DNA of 64,000 bases from Cellvibrio sp. KY-YJ-3 (GTDB lineage: Bacteria; Pseudomonadota; Gammaproteobacteria; Pseudomonadales; Cellvibrionaceae): contig NZ_CP031727.1 in NCBI RefSeq assembly GCF_008806955.1, positions 2,370,001 to 2,434,000 of the forward strand. Reading direction: 5' to 3'. The translations under genes were made by a program, and so were the position numbers. Shown in pieces: positions 16,502-24,923 of the stretch (its first letter is position 1; each line of letters begins with the position of its first letter). A model generated the notes under the pieces. The model was not told the DNA's origin. It did not search any database and saw only the letters and a program-made list of their open reading frames with translations.

Positions 16502-18742
16502 TTACAGTCCCCATAGGTCATTCAACAGCTCGGTTTTACGTGGGTCGAAACCAGTCCATTGCCCCCAACTGGTGTTGGCGGAGACAGGATCCCAAGGGGT
16601 TAAGTACCAGCCCATGGTATCTGCTGACTCGGGGTTGATCGACCAGTAGCAGGCATTGATACCCTTTTTCTTGAAGTAGTTAGCCGCTGTTTGTTGCCAT
16701 TGTTGATCCACATTGGTGGTGATGTGGCTCCACAGGGCACGGTCTGCCGGGCTGGCTTTTGCAGCTGGCCAATCCATGTTGCCGCCGAACTCACCAATCA
16801 AAATGCCGTAACCCAACTCACGCAGGTAACCAAAGTGCTCTTCCCAGCCTTGTTCCAACAGCTCGGGGTTGATCACGATACGGCAGTCGGCGTGGCCCGC
16901 TTCATCACCTTCCAAACCTTCACACTCGGTTTGGGTTGGGTCCATGAATTGTTTTTGTACAAACACGGAAGGCCCGTAGGTGTGAGGTGAGAACAAGAGG
17001 CGATCTTTAGGAATATTCAGCGGGTTGGTACCAGCTTCGTAGAGGTTTTCACCCCAGTTAGGGTTCAAATCAAGGCTGCCGTGCGGAACAGGAACTTTGG
17101 TATCCGGTGTTCCGTCCTGGGTGTTGGCGTTAGCGGAGAGGCCTTCAACAATAATGATCATGTTGGGGTTCACTTCGTTAATCGCCTCATAGGCATCCTC
17201 AACCAGACCTTTCCACTCGGCCCAAGTGTAATCATAGGGCTCGTTGAATACATCGATACCGATGATGTTATCTACACCCAACTGCTCGGACAGACCTGCA
17301 ATCTCTCTCAGGTTAGCCAGCCATTTTTCCTTGTCATAAGCATGGATTTTGGTGACTGAACTTGGGTTGCCGGTGGCAGAGCATGAATACTCTTCGCGGG
17401 TAAAGTCATAACCTACGCGGGTGGCATCCACATAGGGTGGACGGGCATCCAAACGGCCTGCGCGCCAGCCAACATAGTTAGAGCAGGAGTGGATATCAAC
17501 GAACAATTGGATGTCATTCTGGTCAGCCAGTTTGATGAAATCCTCCAATGCCTGACGTGCGGTAGTTTGACGTACCGACTGATGGTTTTTCAGGTTGGGG
17601 TCCATGCCTTGGGGGTTGTTTGCTTCCAATGTCTGGGGCGCAATAGGCAGGCGCAGCATGGTAATACCTTGCTGTTTCAGCTCGGTCATAGTCTGCTGGA
17701 TGGTACGACCTGAACCCTGGCTGTTGTTGACCCACCACATATTGCCCACATACAACTCCATTGGTGCACCGCTGGGGTTGTTGGCGTCATTCGATGGCTC
17801 ATGGCGACCTTCAAGGCCGAACCAGTTACCGCAACGCGCTGGCACTAATTCACCGTCTTTTGTCAGGTTCCCTTGGGTATTGATGCGGAACACACCGCTA
17901 CCCGGAGGTGTTACTGATGACGATGAGCTGGATGACATAGAGCTCAGGCTTGAGCTGCTAATAACCGAGCTGGAGCTGACAACAGAACTGGATGAGCTGC
18001 TCGGCACTGATGAACTGCTTGGTGCTAATGAGCTGCTAGGTACAGATGAACTGCTGGGAGCAATGCTGGATGAACTGGACGAACCGGGATTGACCGGGCC
18101 CCATGGGTCTGGCTGGGCATCGCAGGTTGAGAAAGATATACAGCTTCTGTTGTTCTCATAACCCCAACCCGAGGCAGTGCTGGTACACATGGGGTAAAGG
18201 GTGCCGTACCAGTTACATTGCGCCCCATTGGCAATGGATGACGAACTGACAACGCTGGAGCTGCTGGAAACGGGGGGTACGCTGCTGGATGAAGGCGCCG
18301 AGCTAGCAACGCTGGATGAACTGGAAGAAGGCGTGCCACCAGTACAAGCAGCGCCATTTACAGTGGGGCGCTCAACCGCACCGCCATTGGTAACACCCTG
18401 GAAACCAAACTCGACGGTTTGGCCCGGCGGTATAGTGCCGTTCCAACCTAGGTTGGTCGCCGCATAGGGATTGCTACCCGACAGGTTGGCATTCCATAAA
18501 TTCGTCACGCGGTTAGTGTTGTATTGCCAGCTAACATTCCAGCCATTGATGGCGGTCGAACTGGTGTTCGAAATACGGATCGCCGCAGTAAAACCCGAAC
18601 CCCAGCTGTTGGTCACAACATATTCACAGCCAGCAGCGGCGGCATTCGAAAATGCGGCCAGCGCAATGCTGACGCCGAGAAGGCTTACCGCTCGTTTCAC
18701 CGGAGCAGGCATGCGAGTGGAAGGAGATACTCTATGTCCCAT
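16502..18742 (-). CDS. Secreted GH5 endo-beta-glucanase with CBM2 and CBM10
   Basis: A 746-residue modular cellulase. Signal peptide to about residue 37 (ALAAFSNAAAAG); CBM2 about 38-137 (CEYVVTNSWGSGFTAAIRI; WNANLSGSNPYAATNLGWNG); serine linker; CBM10 about 173-217 (CNWYGTLYPMC; GWGYENNRSCI); very long serine linker to about 275; GH5 domain to the end. The acid/base is E501 in DVFNEPYD and the nucleophile is E651 in LIGEFGGN. It hydrolyses beta-1,4-glucan outside the cell, with both binding modules targeting crystalline cellulose. A GAGGA site seven bases before the ATG supports this start rather than the internal ATG at residue 11. The gene sits alone, convergent with the ECF41 pair. Confidence 0.94.
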   Translation of the reverse strand: MGHRVSPSTRMPAPVKRAVSLLGVSIALAAFSNAAAAGCEYVVTNSWGSGFTAAIRISNTSSTAINGWNVSWQYNTNRVTNLWNANLSGSNPYAATNLGWNGTIPPGQTVEFGFQGVTNGGAVERPTVNGAACTGGTPSSSSSSVASSAPSSSSVPPVSSSSSVVSSSSIANGAQCNWYGTLYPMCTSTASGWGYENNRSCISFSTCDAQPDPWGPVNPGSSSSSSIAPSSSSVPSSSLAPSSSSVPSSSSSSVVSSSSVISSSSLSSMSSSSSSSVTPPGSGVFRINTQGNLTKDGELVPARCGNWFGLEGRHEPSNDANNPSGAPMELYVGNMWWVNNSQGSGRTIQQTMTELKQQGITMLRLPIAPQTLEANNPQGMDPNLKNHQSVRQTTARQALEDFIKLADQNDIQLFVDIHSCSNYVGWRAGRLDARPPYVDATRVGYDFTREEYSCSATGNPSSVTKIHAYDKEKWLANLREIAGLSEQLGVDNIIGIDVFNEPYDYTWAEWKGLVEDAYEAINEVNPNMIIIVEGLSANANTQDGTPDTKVPVPHGSLDLNPNWGENLYEAGTNPLNIPKDRLLFSPHTYGPSVFVQKQFMDPTQTECEGLEGDEAGHADCRIVINPELLEQGWEEHFGYLRELGYGILIGEFGGNMDWPAAKASPADRALWSHITTNVDQQWQQTAANYFKKKGINACYWSINPESADTMGWYLTPWDPVSANTSWGQWTGFDPRKTELLNDLWGL

Positions 18743-19197
18743 TATTCAATCCTCAATTTATTATGGTGACTGCCAATGCGTAGCCCGCCAAGCGCAAGCT
18801 AGCGTAAAAACAGCCGAGAAAAAGATCGCAATAAATTTGCGGTCTCCAGTATCTGGACTGGGGAGACACCTCGTCACCCCGGCCCAAAACTTCTTCTCAC
18901 GTTCTCCTTCGTCACCACATTGTTGTATTGATAATGGCTCACCCGATCATAGAATCCGTTGGTTGAAAATATGATAACCGGGGGAGTAGCGGCACCCTTT
19001 ATTATGCAAGCGCTGAAACGCGCTTTATGACCGCTGTGCAGGACAATTGATATTTATACGGGAAAAATACTAGTACATCTGTTGACTAGGTCTCATTGAC
19101 CATTTGTTCGCGGAGGAGTGAAGCGCCAAAAAACACAAAACTTTAAAAGCTGTCGTTTAAGTTTGCAATTTCACTTTTGCAGGCAGTTAAAAATTAT
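18743..19197. other. Intergenic region upstream of the GH5-CBM2-CBM10 gene
   Basis: About 455 bases. A hairpin at 18842-18867 pairs GTCTCC-AGT with ACT-GGGGAGAC, leaving a two-base bulge, and could lie in the 5' leader of the GH5 gene. No coding sequence or recognised operator was seen. Confidence 0.4.
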
Positions 19198-19566
19198 TTA
19201 TCGCAGTGTTATTACCAGACCCACTGCTAAAAATAATCCCCAGGACAGCGCAAGCAGCGCCCAGGGTAAGCGCGAAGGGTTTTGTACGGCTGCGGTTTCT
19301 GTGTGGTTCTCCGGATTTTTTTGTTGTGTTAGTTGAGTTGATAATTGTTTTACTTTTTTAACCCGCTTATCCAATTCTCGCGTTTTCTCACTTTGTTGCC
19401 GTAAAAACATTTCCATGCCGCGTTGAATTCCTGTCGCAATCGCTTTGGTTTCCACCGGCGATTGGCCTTCTATTTTTATACTGTTGGCAATTTTTAATGC
19501 GTCGGCGCGAATATCGCGCGCGTCTTTTTTCTGTTTGGTTTTTAAGGTGGATGATGCGTGTGTCAT
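19198..19566 (-). CDS. DUF2956 family protein with one C-terminal membrane helix
   Basis: A 122-residue protein. The N-terminal 75 residues are highly charged and match the DUF2956 pattern (KQKKDARDIRADALKIANSI; ETKAIATGIQRGMEMFLRQQ), then a Lys-rich coiled segment. A single hydrophobic helix (LPWALLALSWGLFLAVGLVI) ends the protein, so it is probably anchored with the charged part in the cytoplasm. The function of the family is unknown. The ATG at 19566 is chosen over one at 19629, because the longer form would overlap the thioesterase gene by 29 bases and add residues outside the family pattern. It follows the thioesterase in the same direction. Confidence 0.78.
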   Translation of the reverse strand: MTHASSTLKTKQKKDARDIRADALKIANSIKIEGQSPVETKAIATGIQRGMEMFLRQQSEKTRELDKRVKKVKQLSTQLTQQKNPENHTETAAVQNPSRLPWALLALSWGLFLAVGLVITLR

Positions 19567-19600
19567 AGCGTGAATCTCAGCTGGGCGTTGGAAAAATAAA

Positions 19601-20074
19601 TCAAACAAAAATCTGCATTTCGTCGCCAATTTTTTTGCGCATTTCCATCAGTTTGATGGCCGTGGCGTGTTGTTGTTTGTCTGCTTCGGTTTGCGGAACC
19701 CATACCGGGACTTTAACTGGCTGGCCACTTTCGTCCACGGCGACCATGATCACGATGCAGTGGGTGGTAAGGCGACGGTTAAGTGATTTAGGGTCGCAGG
19801 CATTTACTTCTATGGCGATGTGCATGGAAGTGTTGCCGGTGTAAATAATTTTTGCGCTCACTTCAACCAAATTGCCCACATGAATGGGCGATACAAAACG
19901 AATTCCACCGGCATACACGGTGATGCAATAGCGGCTGCTCCACCCGGCGGCGCAGGCGTAGGCGGCGAGGTCGATCCATTTCATTACCGCGCCACCGTGC
20001 ACCTTGCCACCAAAATTTACATCTTGTGGTTCGGCCAGAAAACGAAGGGTGATATCGCGTTGGGGGCTGCTCAT
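19601..20074 (-). CDS. Hotdog-fold acyl-CoA thioesterase (YciA-like)
   Basis: A cytoplasmic thioesterase of 157 residues that hydrolyses acyl-CoA. The hotdog signature FGGKVHGGAVMKWIDLAAYA includes the usual HGG-x3-WID segment. GGIRFVSPIHVGNLVEVSAK is the second core strand pair. Length and motifs match the acyl-CoA thioesterase family that includes YciA. A GAGAG site precedes the ATG. The DUF2956 gene lies 34 bases downstream on the same strand. Confidence 0.9.
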   Translation of the reverse strand: MSSPQRDITLRFLAEPQDVNFGGKVHGGAVMKWIDLAAYACAAGWSSRYCITVYAGGIRFVSPIHVGNLVEVSAKIIYTGNTSMHIAIEVNACDPKSLNRRLTTHCIVIMVAVDESGQPVKVPVWVPQTEADKQQHATAIKLMEMRKKIGDEMQIFV

Positions 20075-20439
20075 GATTGGCTCTCGCTTTAAATAAAGAG
20101 AAGTCGTTGGGGGACTAGTATTGGTGTGCAGGATAAAGGAGTTCTGCGCTGTTTTGTTGCTACAGCGCGTGTTTTACCCGGGGTTGTTCACATGCATTGA
20201 TCTGCTTTTATCTATAAAAACAATTTTGTTTGTGATTCGTTTCGCATAATACAGTTTTTGTCGCCTCAGGCATCTTATCCCAAGTAACCCCAAGTCTTAT
20301 TCAATCCATTACTGGCATAGCATATGGTTCTGCTGACTATTTTGTGAGCGCAGTAGGTAGTTCAAGGCAGATCCTCCCGTGCAGGCGCAGGTATTTCTTG
20401 CGGCGGGTCAATAACCAATAACGACAGGAGTACAACTGG
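20075..20439. other. Divergent intergenic region before the second GH5 gene
   Basis: About 365 bases carrying the promoters of the thioesterase (minus) and the GH5 gene (plus). An AGGAG ribosome site lies before the ATG at 20440. No palindrome or phased repeat of note was seen. Confidence 0.4.
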
Positions 20440-22131
20440 ATGAATATTTCACGACTTAAATTGTGGGGCGCCGCCGCGCTCCTGGGCATGGGTTTATTCA
20501 CACCCCAAGTATCGCTAGCGCAGAGCGCTAGCTGTAAATATGTGGTGACCAATAGCTGGGGCAGCGGTGCAACGGCGAATATTGAAATTACCAATACCGG
20601 TTCAACAGTGCTCAATGGTTGGAGTGTGAATTGGAGTTATACCAACAACCGTATTAGCAATTTATGGAACGCCAACCTGAGTGGGTCCAACCCCTACAGT
20701 GCATCCAACTTGAGTTGGAATAGCACCTTACAACCGGGGCAAACCATCACCTTTGGTATGCAAGTCAATGCAAATGGCGCGATAGAAACGCCGGTAGTAA
20801 CCGGCGCGATTTGTGGTTCATCTTCTCTATCAAGTGTTAGTCCATCAAGTATTAGTTCATCCAGCGTGAGTTCGTCATCGCGCTCATCCAGCAGTGTGTC
20901 ACTCTCCAGTTCATCCATGAGTTCCAGAAGCAGTTCATCCTTCAGTTCAGGTCTGAGTTGCCCGCAAGGTAATAGCTGGCCTGATTGCCCGCCACATACC
21001 TGGAGCGATGAATACTGTGCGATGCACCCAGGTATTTGTATCAGAAGTTCCTCCAGCCGTTCGATGAGTTCAAGCAGCTCCAGCAGTTCGGTCAGCTCCG
21101 GTGTGACCAGTGTTGAACTTACGCAATTAATGGGTATTGGTTGGAATGTGGGAAATACATTGGATGCCGTGGGTGGTGAAACCAATTGGGGCAACCCGTT
21201 AATTACCCAGCAATTAATTAATTCGGTAAAAGCCGCTGGCTTTAAAACCATTCGCCTGCCTGTGGCCTGGAGTAAATTTTCTGACCCGCAAAATTTTGTG
21301 ATTCAAACGGCGTGGATGGATCGTGTTGAGCAAGTAGTGAATTACGCGCTCAATGCCGACATGTATGTGGTGGTGAATATCCACTGGGACGGTGGCTGGA
21401 TGCAACCCACTTATGCGCAGCAAACTTATGTAAATAATCGCCTCAATATTATGTGGACGCAAATCGCCAACCGTTTTAAAAATTACGATGATCGTTTGTT
21501 ATTTGCCGGTACTAACGAAGTGATGGTGGATGGCGATTACGGCACGCCAACGGTTGAGTACTACACGGTACAAAATAGTTTTAACCAAACTTTTGTGGAT
21601 ACCGTGCGTGCGACTGGCGGCAAAAATGCAACGCGGCATTTGGTAGTGCAGGGCTTTAATACCAACATCGATCACACGGTCAATTTTGCGGTGATTCCAG
21701 TGGATACCGTGAATGATCGCCTGATGATGGAAGTGCATTATTACGACCCCTACAACTTCACCTTGAATACCAACAGCAATATTACCCAGTGGGGTTCAAT
21801 CGCTACCAACCCGAATGCCACCGAAACCTGGGCGAACGAAGCTTATACCGATGCACAATTCCAAAAAATGAAAACCCATTTTGTGGATCAAGGCATCGGC
21901 GTGATTTTGGGTGAATACGGTGTAGTGTCGCGGTTGAATGTGTCGGGCCACGCCACCTATCGCAACTACTGGAACGAGTACATCACCCAGTCAGCCTATG
22001 ACCGTGGTTTGGTGCCAATCTATTGGGACAACGGTTACTCAGGTGATGGCGGTTTTGCCTTGTTTAATCGCAACACCGGTGCGCAACTTGAGCCCGCGTT
22101 AATTCAAGCGATTGTAAAAGCCGACGATTAA
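20440..22131 (+). CDS. Secreted GH5 (GH5_4-like) endoglucanase/xyloglucanase with CBM2
   Basis: A 563-residue modular glucanase. Signal peptide to about residue 27 (QVSLAQ); CBM2 about 28-127 (CKYVVTNSWGSGATANIEIT); serine linker; a small four-cysteine module C174-C200 of unknown type; another serine linker; then GH5. The catalytic domain opens GIGWNVGNTLDAVGGETNWG, the form typical of GH5_4 enzymes, which include xyloglucanases. Acid/base is E360 (GTNEVM) and nucleophile is E492 (LGEYGV). It may cut xyloglucan or mixed glucans at the cell wall. A hairpin terminator follows at 22169. It is not linked to the neighbouring rhamnogalacturonan genes except by position. Confidence 0.92.
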   Translation: MNISRLKLWGAAALLGMGLFTPQVSLAQSASCKYVVTNSWGSGATANIEITNTGSTVLNGWSVNWSYTNNRISNLWNANLSGSNPYSASNLSWNSTLQPGQTITFGMQVNANGAIETPVVTGAICGSSSLSSVSPSSISSSSVSSSSRSSSSVSLSSSSMSSRSSSSFSSGLSCPQGNSWPDCPPHTWSDEYCAMHPGICIRSSSSRSMSSSSSSSSVSSGVTSVELTQLMGIGWNVGNTLDAVGGETNWGNPLITQQLINSVKAAGFKTIRLPVAWSKFSDPQNFVIQTAWMDRVEQVVNYALNADMYVVVNIHWDGGWMQPTYAQQTYVNNRLNIMWTQIANRFKNYDDRLLFAGTNEVMVDGDYGTPTVEYYTVQNSFNQTFVDTVRATGGKNATRHLVVQGFNTNIDHTVNFAVIPVDTVNDRLMMEVHYYDPYNFTLNTNSNITQWGSIATNPNATETWANEAYTDAQFQKMKTHFVDQGIGVILGEYGVVSRLNVSGHATYRNYWNEYITQSAYDRGLVPIYWDNGYSGDGGFALFNRNTGAQLEPALIQAIVKADD

Positions 22132-22168
22132 CCATAGTTTCGTAAATAGTTTCGTAAATTGTGCAGCT

Positions 22169-22204
22169 AAAACCCCAAGGCGATGTTATTGCCTTGGGGT
22201 TTTT
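22169..22204 (+). terminator. Terminator of the GH5_4-like gene
   Basis: Stem AAAACCCCAAGGC / GCCTTGGGGTTTT around a nine-base loop, followed by more T residues; it is 38 bases past the stop codon. Confidence 0.9.
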
Positions 22205-22235
22205 AATTTTCAGTGTTATCGCCAATTGTTTGATC

Positions 22236-22270
22236 GGTCAAATTCAATCAGTTAATATCACATTCAGTCA
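22236..22270. promoter_or_regulatory. Phased pentamer array F (four RRTCA-type units, 10-bp period)
   Basis: GGTCA 22236-22240, AATCA 22246-22250, TATCA 22256-22260 and AGTCA 22266-22270 repeat exactly every 10 bases. They lie between the terminator of the GH5 gene and the sugar isomerase start at 22309. The same units recur before the other transcription units of the rhamnogalacturonan locus. Here the units are in the opposite orientation to the downstream gene, unlike the other arrays. Confidence 0.65.
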
Positions 22271-22308
22271 AATTATCTAATTAACAACCAGCTGAGCGGT
22301 ATAACTGA

Positions 22309-23187
22309 ATGAAACCTCTTTTTGGCCTGCGGGCACATGATTTTGGCACCTTTCCTCCACAAGAACTCGCAGCGCGTATTGCCAGTTCCGGCGCAACTTG
22401 CGTGCAACTGGCCTTGGCCAAGGCATTTCCCGGTGGGCATTTAATGCCAGCAGAATTTGGCGATGCCGGCTTGGCGGAAATTCGCACTGCGTTTGCAGCG
22501 AATGGCATTAGTGTCGCGGTGATTGGCTGTTACATAGATACCGTTGCGCTGGATGAAAGCGCGCGCGAATTTTCGTTCAAACGTTTTGAGGCGCATATCG
22601 ATGCCGCCGCTGCACTGGGTTGCAATGTTATCGGTACCGAAACCGGTTCACCTATGCCTTATCTTGAACAACCTGACGGGCGCGACATCGCCTTTCGTAT
22701 TGCGCTACAAGGTTTGCATCGCCTGGTAAAAGCGGCGGAGCAAAAAGGCATTCGCGTGGGGGTGGAGGCGGTAGCGGAATACCACGCGCTATCCACAATC
22801 GAACATATCCGCATTATGATTGAAGAATTTAATTCCCCGGCGTTGGGTATTATTTTTGATCCGGTCAATTTAATTCCGCTGGTGGGAGTGGCGGATATGG
22901 ATGCATTTTTGGATGAATGTTTTGCCACCTTTGGTGAGCGCATAGTGGCGATCCACGCGAAAGATTACCAAATGGTGCCCAGCGAAAAGGGCTTGGTGAA
23001 ACTCGGCGATTTACCCGTAGGCACTACCGGTGTGATGGATTGGGTGGGGGTATTTAAACGGCTAATCGCCGCAGGTAAACACCAGGTGCCAATTTTATTG
23101 GAAGACACCAGCCCCGCCCACGCCGTGGATTCATTTGCCTATTTACAGCGCGCGTGGGATCAGGCAGTAAAGGAGCTTGAGGTTTAA
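22309..23187 (+). CDS. TIM-barrel sugar phosphate isomerase/epimerase family protein
   Basis: A cytoplasmic protein of 292 residues with the xylose-isomerase-like TIM barrel (AP endonuclease 2 family). Putative metal ligands can be read along the barrel: Glu in RVGVEAVAEYH, Asp in GIIFDPVNL, His and Asp in AIHAKDYQM, and Glu in ILLEDTSP. Members isomerise or epimerise sugars and sugar phosphates, but the substrate is not predictable. It lies at the edge of the rhamnogalacturonan locus, behind a phased regulatory array, and converges on the GPH symporter. A role in converting a uronate or deoxy-sugar released by the locus enzymes is an inference. The ribosome site is weak. Confidence 0.8.
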   Translation: MKPLFGLRAHDFGTFPPQELAARIASSGATCVQLALAKAFPGGHLMPAEFGDAGLAEIRTAFAANGISVAVIGCYIDTVALDESAREFSFKRFEAHIDAAAALGCNVIGTETGSPMPYLEQPDGRDIAFRIALQGLHRLVKAAEQKGIRVGVEAVAEYHALSTIEHIRIMIEEFNSPALGIIFDPVNLIPLVGVADMDAFLDECFATFGERIVAIHAKDYQMVPSEKGLVKLGDLPVGTTGVMDWVGVFKRLIAAGKHQVPILLEDTSPAHAVDSFAYLQRAWDQAVKELEV

Positions 23188-23224
23188 TCACCGGTAAATA
23201 ATATTAGGAAAACTCTGAAAAAAA

Positions 23225-23272
23225 TAACCCCCGGTGCGAGTCTGTTGTATTACAGGAGCGAACCGGGGGTTA
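23225..23272. terminator. Hairpin between convergent isomerase and symporter genes
   Basis: Arms TAACCCCCGGT and ACCGGGGGTTA enclose 26 bases between two convergent genes. The long loop and lack of a long T-run make it a moderate terminator candidate for both directions. Confidence 0.6.
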
Positions 23273-23344
23273 ATTGTTTGTGCATAATCGAATGGAAAAT
23301 AATTGGTAAAAATTATCGCTCCAATTGGCTATTTTCCTATGTGG

Positions 23345-24838
23345 CTATTTGCCCACATTATTCTTGCCCCACAATTTCTCATAAGGCCAGCCGGATAAAT
23401 CTTCCACTACGGCGCGGCTCTGTGCGCTGGAAGGTTCGGTGGCGCCAGATTTTAAATGAGCGATTTCGTTCATTAACAATTCGTGGGTGTCTTTATTTAA
23501 TTTAAAACGGCTCGCCACAAAAAATCCGAAGAGTAATAACAGAATCGGGCCAATTACCATGACCAGTACGATGGTATTAATTGCCTCGGTAGTCTGGGTT
23601 TCACTGCCCGACATAAAGCCACCCCATTCAATCACTATGCCCACAAACATCACCGCCACGGCTTGCGCTGCTTTGCGGATAAAGGTCATCACCCCGGCAA
23701 AACTACCTTCGCGGCGTTTGGCAGTAACAATTTGATCCACGTCGGCAATATAGTTGTACACGTTCCAGGGAATATAGTTGAGTGCGCCGCGCCCCAAACC
23801 AGCCAGCACTACCGCACCGAGTAATAAATACAGCGGTGGCAATTCACTGAAGGTTAAAAACAAAATCAGTAGCGCAACAATCCCGGCGATATAAAACGAT
23901 ACCGCTAAGCGATAGGTATAGGACGGGCCTATGCGAATGACCAGTGCAATCGCCAACGCAACGGCAAGCAATTGTGCAATGTAAGTATTGGCGATAAGCG
24001 ATGAAGCAATCGCCACCGAACCACCTAATGCAAACACAATAAAATAAGTGAAGGCCGCGTTAAAAATATCCTGGCTAATATAACCACCCAAATACATGCC
24101 CAAATGCAAGCGGAAGGCGCGAATCCGTAACGTGGAGGATAGGTTCACAAATACCATTTTGAGTGCATTAAACGCGGAGGTTTTGGGTTTGTCAGGCTCT
24201 TCTGCTTCTACTACCGGTGCGCGCTCCCAAGTAAATAAATAGGTTACGGTAATGACCAGCATAAATGCCAGCGCAAAAATAATTCCCATAATCAGGAAAG
24301 TATCTGAATTTTCTTTGCCACCTACATAGTTAACAATCCAGTTGGGCAAAATGCCGGCAAAAATGGCAGACACTTGCCCGGTTAAAATTCGCGCCCCGGC
24401 AAATTTGGCTTTTTTTGCGTAGTCGTCGGTCATTTCGGCAGCAAGGGTTTCGTAGGGAATTAATACCGAGGCATAAACCAATTCAAAAAATACAAAAGTG
24501 AAGAGGTAATACCAATAGTGCTGATCGGCAACCCACATAAGGGCGAAGCTGGGCAATAAAGGAATAGCCGCTAATAAAAAAATGCGGCGACGGCCAAAGC
24601 GACGGCCGAGTTTGGTTTTATTTAAATTGTCGGAAATATGGCCAATCAACGGACTGGCAACGGCGTCGATAATACGCGCGATCGCAAAAATAGAGGCGGC
24701 TTGTATCGCCGATAAACCACAAAAGGTGGTGTAGAAAAAAATTAACCAGCCACTGATAACCGCCATGGAACCGGCACCCAGTACATCGGTGAGGCCATAA
24801 GCCACATAATTTCGGGTTTTTATTTCGCGTATAGTCAT
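23345..24838 (-). CDS. GPH-family (MelB-like) sugar:cation symporter, probably for rhamnogalacturonides
   Basis: A 497-residue transporter with about twelve membrane helices. The N-terminus has the glycoside-pentoside-hexuronide family pattern: YGLTDVLGAGSMAVISGWLI, then ARIIDAVASPLIGHISDN and the basic loop KLGRRFGRRR. It lies 85 bases after a cytoplasmic GH105 gene on the same strand. In Dickeya the equivalent pair is rhiT (GPH transporter of unsaturated rhamnogalacturonides) and rhiN (GH105). The same job is therefore likely: import of unsaturated RG-I oligosaccharides across the inner membrane for the GH105 enzyme. A CCCCGC / GCGGGG hairpin in the gap (24882-24909) may adjust the ratio of the two products. 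Confidence 0.87.
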   Translation of the reverse strand: MTIREIKTRNYVAYGLTDVLGAGSMAVISGWLIFFYTTFCGLSAIQAASIFAIARIIDAVASPLIGHISDNLNKTKLGRRFGRRRIFLLAAIPLLPSFALMWVADQHYWYYLFTFVFFELVYASVLIPYETLAAEMTDDYAKKAKFAGARILTGQVSAIFAGILPNWIVNYVGGKENSDTFLIMGIIFALAFMLVITVTYLFTWERAPVVEAEEPDKPKTSAFNALKMVFVNLSSTLRIRAFRLHLGMYLGGYISQDIFNAAFTYFIVFALGGSVAIASSLIANTYIAQLLAVALAIALVIRIGPSYTYRLAVSFYIAGIVALLILFLTFSELPPLYLLLGAVVLAGLGRGALNYIPWNVYNYIADVDQIVTAKRREGSFAGVMTFIRKAAQAVAVMFVGIVIEWGGFMSGSETQTTEAINTIVLVMVIGPILLLLFGFFVASRFKLNKDTHELLMNEIAHLKSGATEPSSAQSRAVVEDLSGWPYEKLWGKNNVGK

Positions 24839-24923
24839 GGTGATTATCGCTCTTATTGTTATAGGAAGCTGTTATAAAAAGCCCCGCGCTGCGAGTGGCA
24901 ACAGCGGGGAAGGAGGTTTGAAA

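Noticed and set aside
17595-18161. 188-codon plus-strand frame opposite the serine linker of the GH5-CBM10 enzyme
   Set aside because: Its Leu/Glu-rich repeats are the reverse reading of poly-serine codons.
17900-18330. Repetitive DNA in the linkers as a possible minisatellite
   Set aside because: The repeats follow serine codons in frame and are explained by protein linkers.
22236-22270. Phased arrays as CRISPR or as Pho boxes
   Set aside because: Units are five bases with ten-base steps, too short for CRISPR; Pho boxes use TGTCA-type units every 11 bases, whereas these are TGAYY every 10 bases beside sugar genes.
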